Shown here one piece after another: positions 11,233 through 22,034 of a DNA stretch of 64,000 nt. The translations under genes were made by a program, and so were the position numbers. Position 1 is the first letter of the stretch. The number at the start of each line of letters is the position of its first letter. The notes below the pieces were generated by a model. That model did no database searches and was not told the origin of the DNA. It saw only the letters and a list, made by a program, of their open reading frames with translations. The stretch is from Stachybotrys elegans (taxonomy: Eukaryota > Ascomycota > Sordariomycetes > Hypocreales > Stachybotryaceae): assembly GCA_020746835.1 (NCBI GenBank), contig JAGPNK010000002.1, positions 1,984,001 through 2,048,000 on the forward strand. The letters run 5' to 3'.

Positions 11233-12823
11233 CTAAGCTTCTCCAGGACGAGCCTCACGGCCCGAGGCCATGGCAGTGGATGGGCCATTGTTCTTGGCGT
11301 TGGGAGCATTATTCCACGACAAATAGGTGTGGTCGCCGAGTTTCCTGCGAATACTTGTTAGTTTATACCGGTAACGTAGAGACAGAGCATCGTACCTGGG
11401 CTTGATGAGATGGGTAATGGTGAAGACGACACCGAGAACAATGCAGAGGCCACCGACAACGACATAGGCAATTCCCAGGAAAGGGTTTCGACCACCCATG
11501 ACAGTACGGGTGGTGATGATGATGGACTTGGTGCCCTCATACGCGTTGGTTGGGAAGACTGCGGTCAAAGGTGTCAGCAAATTCACAAATTGGGGTAGTC
11601 GGGGTCAATGGATGACATACAGTCGTCAATCACAATCTCGTAGCTTCCCTCAACCATGGCGTCGTCGTCGTTGCGCGACCAAAGCTTGCTGAAGCTGGGT
11701 AGACCGGCGGTACGCATCCACACCTGAAAAGCCTGCCAGTCGCGAAGGTCGGGCGGGGGGAACTCCTCCGTATAGCGTCCGTTGGGGTAGCGCTTCTGCC
11801 AGTTTGGCGGGGGGAGGCACTGGTCGGGTCGGTACTCTGGCCTGCCGTAGAGTTCGCGGTCCGAGTCCCAGGCAATGTTGTTCGTCGACATCTCGTAGGT
11901 GAGGTTGCCATTTCGGCCAGGGGGGTTAAGCAACACAGGGCTGCTAATGCTGTCGTTGAACAGAGAATTGGCAATTAGACCGCAGGGGAAGTAGGGGAGC
12001 TCGGAGCTCCTGCTATCGTTGACGGCGACGGGGTCACAGGAGGAAGAGCGCAGGTCTCCAAAAGTGCGGGCGTGGCCCCTCAGCTGGTCGTTGTCGAAGG
12101 ATTCCACGTAACGACGATGGTTCTGGTGGAAGTTGGTGAGATGGTAGTACATGAGCACAGGCGGGCTCATGGTCTCTGGGAGTCTGAAACGGAGATGGCA
12201 TCGGGTTCCCGTGGCCCAGTAGCGGTTTTCCAGGGTGATGTTCAGGTCTACCTCTCTGGACCATTCGGCGTTAACGTTGTCATTGCTCCTGAAGTAGGTC
12301 TCGACATTGTCGGGAGGCATGGCCCGAAACTGGCCATCTTCGGCATCGCCAAAGATTGGCGCGTTCTCGCTACAGTCGGAGTAGTTGAGTCGAATTTCTT
12401 GGACCTGGGGGGGAAGAGGCGTTAGCATATGGGAGGATGGATGGTTCGCTGGTACACACCTGAGCGCTTGCGTAGAGCAAAAGACCGCCTATGGGCGCGA
12501 AGATGATACCAATGGCGAAGAAGAGCGGCAGGACCGTCTTTGGGGTCAGGATTGGTCTGTTTTTGTCAGATGTGTATTGCGTCCGGGATGCGCGGATGGC
12601 GAGGTGGCTTCACTCACTGCCAGGCCTTGAGGCGCTGCTGCCGAAATGCGGTATCTGGTGCAATCGTATCAGCGACTCGATTCTAGATGGCGGGGGCTTG
12701 GGAGGAAGACGACGACGGTTGCGACGTACTGGCAGGGCGGCGGCTCTTCTTCTTCTCGTTCTTGTTGGAATCGTGGGAATCCATGGAATCCGTGTGGTCC
12801 ATGGCGCGCGGGTCGTCGGCCAT
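11233..12823 (-). CDS. CDC50/LEM3-family subunit of P4-ATPase phospholipid flippases
   Basis: The CDC50/LEM3 beta-subunit escorts P4-ATPases out of the ER and is needed for lipid flipping at the plasma membrane and trans-Golgi. Six exons: 12823-12730, 12654-12618, 12556-12460, 12404-11621, 11558-11396 and 11344-11233, giving 428 aa. Exon 2 is a 37-nt micro-exon encoding [12 protein letters not shown]. Topology is canonical: cytosolic N-terminus rich in Asp/His/Lys, TM1 at about 52-74, a large lumenal domain with N-glycosylation sequons (NYS, NIT, NDS, NLT) and paired Cys, then TM2 at about 363-388 after NPFLGIAY. The [18 protein letters not shown] segment before TM2 is a family hallmark. I cannot say from sequence alone whether it is the CDC50-, LEM3- or CRF1-type paralogue. 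Confidence 0.95.
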
Positions 12824-15800
12824 GGCGGAATGGCCGGGGAGGAAATGAAGGCGATTAAAACTGGCGATATGCTAGACGCGATGGGTTGATGAAGAGCGAT
12901 TCGGGGCGTGTGGAAGAGGAGAGTTGTCGTCTGACGGCAGGCAAGAATCCCAAGAGGCAGGTATGGAGCAGGGGGGATGATTGTTTGAAGATGCTACCAG
13001 CGTGGCGCATTAACATTACGAGTCTCCGTCTCCTTGCCCGTGCAGTACGGGAAGGAGTGGCTGTGCTAGGGGCCAGTCAGCAACGGCATTTGGGTCCTAA
13101 AAAAAGATATGTGGATCGGTATAGGGTAGCTGTCGAGCAGGCAAAGGTGTAGGTATGAAACGTCTGGGGTTGGTTGGATGGGACTTTCGACATGAAAGAC
13201 AAAGCTACCTGTAGCTTCGGTGTTTGTTGGCAGATGTTTTATATTATGGCCAGCAGCTGTATCGCCATACGGGGCGTACTCTCGCGGAACGGATAGCAAG
13301 TGTCATAGCTTCGCGGTAACGCCTGACCTTGACATTTGCTGAAAATACCTGGCTGAGCTCTGTGATGCGTGCACCATCTCCCTTGCGACACCCTGCCGCC
13401 TTCATACCGAGGCCTTATTCTACCCTGTTGTAACTTATACTCCCACCAGGAACGTGGGGTTGACGGGTTAAAGAATGCTGGTGGGTTATTAGGGAGGGAT
13501 ACCCGCAAGGAGAATGGATGCTTCTCCGTCGGGAGAAAACATCAACCCCGGCGACCAAGGGCCGAGAGGAGAGGTACTGCATGTACGCAAGGAGCTTGTA
13601 TGTATTAGCTTGTTGTAGAATAGGTAACCTGTGAGATGCATAGGTAGTCTGGAAGGCTGATGAGCTGGTCACCGCCAAGGCCTACATGATCAACAATGCA
13701 TGGCGCCAATGCTGCCTCTGCACTTTAGCACACAGCTGAAAGACAGAGCGCAGTGAGGTTGCCTCTCGTACATAGAGAGATACGAATGGTATACGGGAGA
13801 CAACAGGTCGGCGAAAGAAAAGGCGACAGTAACACCCGATCCAGCTGATGCACTCCATGGTGCTGTAGGTCGTCGATAAGTAAGTTGGTACCCCATGGCT
13901 GTGGACTGCCAGGAAGCCGCCGATAACCCAGCAAACAACTCAGTTGACGGACGGCAGAAATGTAGGTCCTCCTCTACCTACCTGAGGACCTAACCGCATT
14001 GAGGACCCGCCTGATGGAGCTCCAGTCTTGATCGACCTGCCCTGCACCTCAACAGAACCATCCATTCCCATCACTGTCTAGCACGCGTGACCACGTTTCT
14101 TCACGCCAGCGGTCGAGATATGAGACATGTCTCTGGAGGCTGGCGAATCTCGTCGCGCCAAACGAAACATGTGGTCCCATGCGTGCTCAAGGCTCCATGG
14201 ATGACTGGTCTTGGGCCGACCGCTCACAATTACGGCCAAATGGCGCCCGCCCAGGCTGACAGACAGCATGTCGCCCAGGATCAAGCGCCGGCAAAAGGTG
14301 CGTCGAGATGGGAAGCAGCCTGTCGGTCGCATGCGATGCCATGCAGCTGGTGCATGCGCGAGCACACTAGGAATTGGCCGACCAAGAGAGCTCCATCCTC
14401 CCTCGTCCTCGTCTCCCGGCCCTACTTAAGGCGTTGCTGGTCCTGCCCCCCCTCTCCTCCTCCGGCCGTTCTTCTTGAGCATCTGCCACTCTGCGCTGGT
14501 GCTTCGTCATCGTCGTTGCTCCTCAGCGCTAGCAGACGGGAGCCTCATGCCTCTGTGCGCGCCTGCTCCGCCCATTTGACACTTGCTCCTCCGCCATCGA
14601 CCAAGCCTCCACCAGACTGCGAGCTAATCGCTGTCAAAGCTCTCCCACTGCACCTACTTACACCCGCCGAGCCTCAATCAGAGCTGGTGTGGCCCGCGAG
14701 GAGCTGCAATTGCTCGCCGTTCTGTCGGAAGCGCCTCGTGGTTGGGTCGCGCGTATATCCTGGCTCAGCGCTTAGTCGGCTGGACGAACTGTCAAGGTTG
14801 ACACCGAAACTTTGGCTTCCACTTGGCCGGATTACTGGTCAGAGCGGTCTCGACCGAGACGAGACAGAAAACAGAGTTGGTGAGCACCCAAGGTTAGTAC
14901 AATGTTGATTACGATAGCCCCCCTACGGCGCGACTGAGCGTCATCCTACGAAGGCGGCACAAGATTGACGTCCATGGCACCATCATTTCTCAAATTATTT
15001 CCAAACATCAATTCGGCTCCATCTGCCGACATATCCACATTTGATGGGCGCTCATTGACTTTCGGAGTACGGAAGCAGAGGCGAGCGGGCCCTTTTTTCT
15101 TATTGTGATTATCATGACCATCATTCATCATTTGCTTCAGTTCCATTGGGAGTGGTCGGGCCACAGCGCCTAGGCAGACACCATTGCCCTGGGTATTGTT
15201 TGGATGTCAAGTCGCCGAGGCGCAGACCCGTACCGCAGCGGCAAAACACCACGCAAGCTTGGTTTTGTTGGTTACGTATGGATGTACGCTGCCATTGCGG
15301 CTGCTCGGCACTGGCCAAGCCTGCCTAAGACTTCCTTTTGGCGCCATCCAGAGGTGCAAGGCGCCGCTCACCCCGGAACACGGACACGGGCCCCCTCACC
15401 CCCCTTCGCTCCATTTGGCTTTCGACGCTTCTCCCCATTTCCCATCATCATATCCATTCTCCTCCCCCCCGGTCACCCCGTGGCCAGCAGCATGGATGGC
15501 ATATTCCATCAGCTGTCTCTGCAAGCGCCGTCCGTCTTGAGGTGGGCACCAAATGCCGATTGCCCCGAAATGTTGGGGGTGTTGGTGACGGACAAGGCTT
15601 GGCTTACACGTCCCCCATTCAGACAACTTTAAAGCCATCATTTTCCTGCTCCGCGCCTGATGGACTCTGTTCATTTCGCTTTGTGCCATAATCTCCATCC
15701 TTTTCTTTCATACTGTCTTTGAAAAAAAAAAAAAAATCGCCATCCACCCTTTGTGTTACCCCCTTTCTACATCAACCACTCCCTTGTTATCATCTGTCTT

Positions 15801-16061
15801 CTTAGACTCTGAATAGCTTCAGCCTTAGTACCGGCCGCCACCTGCTAGGTATAATAACTACCTACCTTTCCATATCTGTCTACATCTTGACTGGCACGCA
15901 CTTCGTCAGCCACCACCACAAGACTAGTCGTCATCTACATCACTCCCACGTCGGGACATTATATTCACTTCGCCTCGCCTCCTAATTCTTATGGGGCGTC
16001 AGCCACGTCAATCTGCTTCATTTTGCATTACCTTCGTCTACAAATACCATCTCACTACACC
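12824..16061. other. 3.2-kb gene-poor region upstream of the Ser/Thr-rich protein gene
   Basis: No gene is supported on either strand. The long frame at 14087-14908 (273 codons) is a GC-biased open stretch without domain character. Several features suggest a long leader or complex promoter for the gene at 16062: a CTACTTAAGG TATA-like site near 14421, C/T-rich blocks (14440-14600, 15720-16060), a homopolymeric A run at 15722-15736, and a GTGAGC donor-like site at 14880. None can be assigned firmly. Confidence 0.5.
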
Positions 16062-16681
16062 ATGAGGAAAATGAAGTCGAGAACTAAGACGAAAGATATT
16101 CCCCAGATCTTAGTCATGTCGAGTCCATCGAGCCCTACCAAGTCGACCTCGACACGCCGGGGCAGCAGGGATACAGGGTTCCCCGAGCCTTTCGATGGTG
16201 GTAAGTCACCTCCGCCCTGAGCATCCCCCACAGCCAAACCCCCTTGCTGGGACACCGACTTACAACCGTTCAAGATCGCAATACCACGCTCCCGCATCCC
16301 GATGCCGACCTATCGCCCAACGCTTGCATCTCCCAGGAGGACTTCACCATGGAGCAGATCAAGCGCACAAGGCGTTCGTTTCTCAGCAAGCACAGACGCA
16401 CCACCAGCCACGGCTACATCACCCCTACCATGGAGGCTGTTCAGAGCACCTTCGCACTGGCTGGCATCGACACCTCTGGCGCTAGCAGTGATGTCCACAA
16501 CGGCTCCCGCCCGAGGCTCGTCAGCTCGTCAGCGTCCATGATACATGTCCCGAAGGATGACCTGGATAGCATCGGTGAATCCAGCCGGGATAGGCTATCA
16601 CCCCCAAGCTCTCCGGATCTCTCTGCCCGTGGCAGTAGCATCAGGAGGATGAGCTTCCTCAACAGATGGGTCAAGAAGTGA
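16062..16681 (+). CDS. Small Ser/Thr-rich protein of unknown function
   Basis: Two exons, 16062-16200 and 16275-16681 (donor GTAAGT; acceptor TTCAAG is weaker but keeps frame), giving 181 aa. An internal in-frame Met at 16116 (MSSPSSPTKS) could be the true start. The protein is rich in Ser, Arg and Pro with many SP/TP and R-x-x-S sites, so it is probably disordered and phosphorylated. A more ordered-looking centre reads QEDFTMEQIKRTRRSFLSKH and SHGYITPTMEAVQSTFALAG. The C-terminus is basic and aromatic (RRMSFLNRWVKK). No known domain is recognised. The spliced join reads FPEPFDG-DRNTTLPHPD. It is preceded by 3.2 kb without genes and followed by a transposon. Confidence 0.7.
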
Positions 16682-17080
16682 CCTGTTGCATGTCACTTGT
16701 CACTTCCTTTCTTCTTCTTTGTTTCTTCATTTTGTCTTTTCTCTCTGCAAGCTTCATTCATTACGTGCACACGACCAACGACTCGACGACTCGGAGTTCA
16801 TCTGGCTTCCCATTTATTGTTTTATCGATAGCGCCGGAGTTTACAAGACCTATATTGTAGCCCGGGCATCCCGAGGGGAAAAATCAATTTATTAGGTTCA
16901 AGGAATGGATTGGTATGATGGATCTGGAGTTTCTTTGTTTCCTAACGACGAGGGAAAGGAACCAGATAGGTCCACAAGACAGTCGTAGATTTAGTTTATT
17001 CAACTACAAAGCTGCATAAATATTGCCAAAGTCGCCCTCATTCCACAAAATCGGCCCACCCAAACTTTTCGCTGAAGCAG
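16682..17080. other. 3' region between the Ser/Thr-rich gene and the transposon
   Basis: T-rich 3' flank of the Ser/Thr-rich protein gene. No further gene seen before the target duplication at 17081. Confidence 0.55.
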
Positions 17081-17227
17081 TTGGTTCTCGAATACCCTTA
17101 ATACAGAGACACTTTCCCGAAATACAGAGAAATCTTGGCATGGGCCTAAGGCAGCAAATTTCGCTGTGGCGCTCCTAGGGCTGTGCCTAGCAGCCTTTCT
17201 CTTTGTTATCCGGAAGGCTGAGTATTG

Positions 17228-17352
17228 CAAGCCCCTGTAAGGCCTAGATTAGCAAGGGCTGTAAGGCCTAGGTCAGTGAGAGCTCTAACAGCTAGGTTGA
17301 TGAAGGTTGTGAGGCCTAGGTCTGCGAAGGTTAATGAAGGTTATAAGGGCTG
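17228..17352. repeat. Left subterminal array of degenerate ~24-25-nt GGCCTAGG units
   Basis: Inside the transposon's left arm about four imperfect copies follow one another, each built on (A/G)GG(C/T)TGT(A/G)AGGCCTAGGT followed by an AG/GAAG spacer, with a period of roughly 24-28 nt. The same units occur inverted in the right arm. Confidence 0.65.
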
Positions 17353-17609
17353 CAACACGTGTGGCTTGTGATGAAGTCGCAGCCACCTGTAGCTCGGCCG
17401 CTCGGCCAGTCGGCTACCCTGTACGGGCAGCCTGACGATAGCCTCGTTATTGTTCTTCTCTACTGTTTACGACTGCATTGGTTGCCGGGGCACTAGGCAC
17501 CACCTCTACTGTTTATTTGCTCTCTACTGCTTACACCCTATACTGCACACTCCTTTCCTCATCATAAGGGCTGCAAGGGAAAAGGGAGGTCACGTAACCT
17601 AGACTTCCA

Positions 17610-17728
17610 AGGCCTCACAGCCCTTATTAACCTAGCTATCATAGCACTTACTGACCTAGATTCTACAACCTCTATTAACCTGGCTATTAGAGCCCTCACT
17701 AACCTAGGCCTCACAGCACTGAGCGCGC
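17610..17728. repeat. Right subterminal array, inverted relative to the left arm
   Basis: Copies of CCTCACAGCCCTTATTAACC / ACCTAGGCCTCACAGCAC spaced about 24-28 nt apart. They are the reverse complement of the left-arm units, so a transcript or single strand of the element could fold into a long imperfect hairpin. Confidence 0.6.
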
Positions 17729-17907
17729 TACAGCGAAACTGGCTTTGTAGACCCCATAATGAATTTGGAATAGCTTTTCTCTGTATTTCAGGAAAGTGTC
17801 TCTGTATTTAAGGGTCCTTTTGGTTCTCAGTCTCCCCATGTGTGCCGAATGAAAGCATTCCGAGGCTCAATAACGTGAATGTAGAAACAAAGACGAATGC
17901 ATCCGCT

Positions 17908-18303
17908 CTAGCTTCCCCGGTAGGTGGTGTAGCTGTAAGGGCTCAGAAGAAGGGGGACATGGTAGTGCTGGCCCTCGTCGACGCGGAAGACAATGATGGC
18001 CTCGGGGAAGAAGGTGTTTTCCTCGCCAAAGTAGTCGGCCGTGTCGAAGCGGAGTGTCCAGCGGGAGGTACCCTTGATCTGGCCAAGGACGTCCTCGAGG
18101 GTGTAGACGGGGACCTCACCCGAGGACGTCTCGGAGCTGTATGGCAACCAGACCTTGATGCGGCCGTCGTCGTCGGTCAGCGACTCAAATGTCTTGAGAG
18201 GCGCGCCGCCACCCTCGAGACGCACGCGCATGCCCTTGGCCGGGCGGCCGGCGGTGGTGTCGAGGCAGTGGCAGGTGATGCGGTCCTTGCCGACGGAGGC
18301 CAT
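17908..18303 (-). CDS. 5-hydroxyisourate hydrolase (transthyretin-like)
   Basis: HIU hydrolase converts 5-hydroxyisourate, made by urate oxidase, to OHCU in the purine-to-allantoin route that lets fungi use urate as a nitrogen source. Single exon, 131 aa, the usual size of the unfused enzyme. Active-site signatures are visible: His in ITCHCLD at the N-terminus, Arg in GRIKVWLPY, His in GQHYHVPLLLSPYSYTTY, and the diagnostic C-terminal tetrapeptide YRGS that separates HIU hydrolase from transthyretin. There is no SKL-type peroxisomal signal at the C-terminus, since YRGS must be free. The transposon ends 88 bp beyond its stop. Confidence 0.96.
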   Translation of the reverse strand: MASVGKDRITCHCLDTTAGRPAKGMRVRLEGGGAPLKTFESLTDDDGRIKVWLPYSSETSSGEVPVYTLEDVLGQIKGTSRWTLRFDTADYFGEENTFFPEAIIVFRVDEGQHYHVPLLLSPYSYTTYRGS

Positions 18304-19170
18304 GGTGAATTAGGTGGGCGGGTTGGGGGAAATCCGAAGAGTATGAGGCGGTTGCGAGGAGCGGTCACAAGATGGGATGGTGAGCTGCAGGAGAGAAGAG
18401 AAGAGAAAAGGCGATGTGAACCACGGCTCTTTGAGTAAGATTTGTGGTTGAGGGCACGTCGGTCACCTCCGGAGTGGTTCACAGGGTATCGATAGCTTGA
18501 GCTATTGTCCGACGAGGAGAGTCTAGCAGAGGCGGGGGAGGGGCAATCCAGGCTACTTTTACATGCTAATCGGTGCGTAAGAGCAAGAATCTACAGGGCC
18601 CATAAATCCCGGCCGGAGCCTGCCTTTGGGTCGTTACGGTGAGAGCGGCACAAGATGTATTGGCATACACGGCTATTTTTAACATCCTGCAATGGAGTCA
18701 ATGGACAGAAGAAGTAAATTGGGTGTGGATGGAATTGCACTTTGAATAAGTGGTATGTAGTTTCGGGGGGTTGGGTAGCAAGATTCATGGCTGTGCATCT
18801 CAATGTGCAATATTGAACGCCGTGGAAGTTACGTTCCTATGGTGAGGCAGATCTGAGGTTGCAGCAACATTGAGTCTGTCAGATGGGAAATGTAAGTTGG
18901 ATATATGTCAAGATGCACATGTGCCATTCAAATGACTTCCTTCATGTGGCTTTGGTTACAATGGAACTTTTAGCCATGTCTCCAAGCCTCTGGCAGTGGT
19001 CCACTGGATCCAGTCGCCCCACCATCTCTTGCCGATAAGCCAGTCCGATAAGCCAGCACCAGCGACGATAACCAATATTTTTTTTTTCGTCTCCAACTCG
19101 CCATCGCCGAATCCAAGCCCGTCACTCCAACGACATCTCCCACCAACATCTATTCGCACCCACGACGACC
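18304..19170. other. Divergent promoter region, HIU hydrolase / BRX1
   Basis: No gene recognised. The short frames at 18591-18803 and 18956-19159 lack coding character. A T-rich tract at 19079-19088 lies in the probable BRX1 leader. Confidence 0.55.
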
Positions 19171-20262
19171 ATGGCTGCAGTATACAAGGCCGTCACCAAC
19201 TCTGGTGACAAGAGCGACGCCCAGGCCGCCGGCGCCAAGTCTGCGCGCTCCGTGAACCAGCAGAGGGTCCTGATCCTCTCCTCCCGAGGAATCAACTACC
19301 GGTAAGGAATTGGAACAACCCCGAGGCTTCTTTTGCGCTCGCCGCAGTGATATTGGCACTGACGTGATTTTTCTTCTTCTTGTGCGCTCGCAGACACCGC
19401 CATCTTCTTAACGATCTCTCTGCCCTACTACCCCACGGCCGCAAGGAGCCCAAGTTCGACTCGAAAAACAAGCTGTACGTCCTCAACGAATTGGCCGAGC
19501 TCTACAACTGCAACAATGTTAGTCAACCCCCCCTGGACATGTCCCGATTGGGGAAGAACCATATTAAAACAACCACAGGTGCTGTTCCTAGAAGCGCGCA
19601 AACATGAGGACCTCTACATGTACCTGTCCAAGGTCCCCAACGGCCCTACCGCCAAGTTCCACATCCAGAACATCCAGACCATGGAGGAGCTCAACTTTAC
19701 TGGCAACTGCCTCAAGGGCTCGCGCCCGATCCTCTCCTTCGACTCCGCCTTTGACAAGGACCCGTACCTGCGCGTGCTGCGCGAGCTCTTCATCCACGTA
19801 TTCGGCGTGCCACCCAAGGCCCGAAAGTCGAAGCCCTTTATCGATCGCGTCTTGGGCTTCAGCATCGTCGACGGCAGGATCTGGGTGCGCCACTACCAGA
19901 TCACTGAGGAGGATACGACGGAGGACAAGGATATGTCACTGGTGGAGATTGGACCCCGTACGGCGCCCTCCCTCGCTCCAGCTCTAACTAAGGACCATGT
20001 TCGCTGACAAGCCATATCTCTCATTTTAGGTTTCTGCATGACCCCAATCATCATCCAGGAGGGCTCGTTCGGCGGCGCCATCATCTACGAGAACAAGCAG
20101 TTTGTGTCTCCCAACCAAGTCAGAGCTGACCTAAGGAGACGCACCGCAAGCAAACACAGCTCACGGCAGGCACAATCCGTGGAGCTCTCGGCCAAGAAGG
20201 ACCGTCTGATCCGGACCAGCGGGGACGTGGATGCTTTGGACTCAAAGCAGTTGTTTGCCTAG
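19171..20262 (+). CDS. BRX1: Ribosome biogenesis protein BRX1 (Brix domain)
   Basis: Brx1 is a nucleolar factor needed for assembly of the 60S subunit, where it binds 27S pre-rRNA together with Ebp2. Four exons: 19171-19301, 19394-19517, 19579-19957 and 20030-20262, giving 288 aa. Joins read GINYR-HRHLLNDL, ELYNCNN-VLFLEARKHEDLY and VEIGPR-FCMTPIII. The Brix domain spans about 30-245 and contains RVLILSSRGINYRHRHLLND, the KLYVLNELAELYNCNN segment, and the RVLGFSIVDGRIWVRHYQI strand pair. The C-terminus is Arg/Lys-rich. Intron 2 uses a GTTAGT donor, accepted because the frame and the homology both require it. Confidence 0.96.
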
Positions 20263-20917
20263 AATAGGGGAGCGAGGTGAAGACTGATACCATCAAAGAA
20301 AGAAAAATAGACGATACTTCGGCAATCGGCCCGATGCTACCCTTGTGCTACTATTGACGGAGGCGAGCGCTGGAAACGACCATCGGCTTCGAGGGATTGC
20401 TCTGGAAGGAGACCGACTGGTAAGCATGGCACCAGCAATAACACGGAGGGCAGCGGTTTACAAGTTGGGTATGTTCTTGCAACGTTGCTTATACAACGGA
20501 GCTGGCACATGATGCACGATTGGCATTGCATTAATGGAGGAGAATAAAAGGCATTCAATACCCATGCAAACAGTGACCCTGGATTTAAATCTATGTGGAC
20601 CTAATAACGATATATATCTGAAATCCGCAACCTCCGCAACCTCTATCTCCGCAGGTTATGCTAGTTTGGGTGACCCTTAGCAGAAAGCAGGAGCATTTCA
20701 AATCAATATTTAGCAAAGCTTTGCTTTGGATTAATAAGTCCCACGCAAAAGCCCGCGCCGAATGGGCCGTGATGGGACGTATATAGGCTACCAAGGTATG
20801 GTCAATAAACAAGGTGAATCATATGAGCGGTACGATCTTGGTTCTTCCTCGGTCATAACTTAATTCACGTCCCGCATTTTCCACTTGTTTCCTAGCCACG
20901 AATAGGCTCCTGGGAAA
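20263..20917. other. Intergenic region BRX1 to SDR
   Basis: 3' end of BRX1 and promoter of the SDR gene. AT-rich; no gene, RNA or repeat recognised. Confidence 0.55.
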
Positions 20918-22034
20918 ATGTCATCGGCATTGGAGAAGAGAGCCCCAGCGGAGGACGGTCTTATCGGCCTCCTCAAGCGGATGTTCACGAAGCCCAAGCC
21001 GCTGCCAGCGGGCATACGGCTCGACGGCCAAGTCGCCGTCGTCACGGGCAGCAACGTGGGCCTCGGGCTGGCGGCCTCGCGGCAGCTGCTGGGCCTGGGC
21101 CTCTCGCACCTCGTCATGGGCGTGCGGTCCCAGGCCAAGGGCGACGCGGCGGCAGAGGCGCTGCGGAGGGAGTTCCCCGCGGCGACGGTGACGATGTGGA
21201 CCGTGGATCTCGAGTCGTACGAGTCGGTGTCTGCGTTTGCGGATCGGTGCGCCTCGCTGCCGCGTCTGGACGTGGCGATTCTCAATGCGGGCTTGATGAA
21301 GTCGTCGTACGAGAAGGTGGCGGCTACGGGCCACGAGGTCACGCTCCAGGTGAACTACCTCTCGACGGCGCTCATGGCCATCCGCCTCGTCGCGATACAG
21401 AAGGACAAGAAGGTCCACGGCAGCGCGAGGCCGCCCGTCCTAGACATTGTGAGCTCGGATGCAGCGTACATGTCGGAGCTCAAGCCCAAGGGGTCTGTCC
21501 TGCAGCACATGGACACGCAGGAAGAGTCCGGCGGTGCAATGAACCTGTACGGACGGGCGAAGCTGATGCAGATCCTGTTTGGCATCCGGCTGGCCGAGTC
21601 GGTCGACCCAGAGGACGTCGTGGTGAACCTGTCCAACCCGGGGATGACCAAGGGCACGGCGTTTTTCGACTTCGCCGGCGGCCTGGCGGCGAGCGTGGTT
21701 AGCTTGATCCAGGCCATGTTTGCGCGAGAAGTGGCCGTGGGCGCATCGGTCTACTTGGATGCGGTGCTGGGCTACGGGAGGGAGGGCCACGGGTCGTTGA
21801 TCAGCGACTGGACCATCAAGCCGTAAGTCCTCATCTTGCCTTTTCCCTCTGTCTATTTTTCTTTGTATGTTTTGCGAGGGTTGGCTGACCTTGGTCGTTT
21901 GTGTTAGATACCCAAAGATGTGTTATACTGCCGAGGGGAAAGAGCTGGGCGCAAGACTGTGGGAGGAGACGATGGAGGAGCTCAATTTTGCAGAGGCTTC
22001 GAAGATTATCGCGAGTCTAGGAAAGAGGCCATAG
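20918..22034 (+). CDS. Short-chain dehydrogenase/reductase (classical SDR)
   Basis: NAD(P)-dependent oxidoreductase of unknown substrate. Exons 20918-21822 and 21908-22034 (donor GTAAGT) give 343 aa; the join TIKP-YPKMCYTAEGKEL is in frame and continues with a helix ending SLGKRP. Visible features are a coenzyme loop TGSNVGLG (about 43-50), an Arg after beta-2 (MGVRSQAKG) that favours NADP(H), the NAG motif, Ser in IVSSDAAY, and the catalytic YGRAK (about 211-215). The length and the EL-LWEETMEEL C-terminal helix match the fungal retinol-dehydrogenase/WW-oxidoreductase-like SDRs common in secondary metabolism. No biosynthetic gene lies nearby, so a stand-alone role is likelier. Its codons are more GC-rich than the flanking AT-rich spacers. 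Confidence 0.9.

Larger units (their letters stand above)
17090..17819. mobile_element. Non-autonomous DNA transposon (MITE-like) with terminal inverted repeats
   Basis: 730 bp with no coding capacity. The left end (about 17090-17132) and the reverse complement of the right end (about 17819-17777) share CCCTT-AATACAGAGACACTTTCC, one changed base, then GAAATACAGAGAAA. Both ends are flanked by the direct 9-bp repeat TTGGTTCTC (17081-17089 and 17820-17828), read as the target-site duplication. Similarity continues inward (TTTCGCTGT(G/A)GCG and a series of GGCCTAGG units), so the element has long subterminal inverted arms. A 9-bp duplication fits Mutator-like elements better than hAT (8 bp) or Tc1/mariner (TA), but the superfamily is inference. 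It lies between two converging genes, 88 bp beyond the stop codon of HIU hydrolase. Confidence 0.8.

Noticed and set aside
14087..14908. 273-codon open frame on the plus strand
   Set aside because: Low-complexity Pro/Ser/Arg/Cys composition, an overlapping open frame on the other strand, and no domain or plausible splice partners; it lies in GC-biased leader-like DNA.
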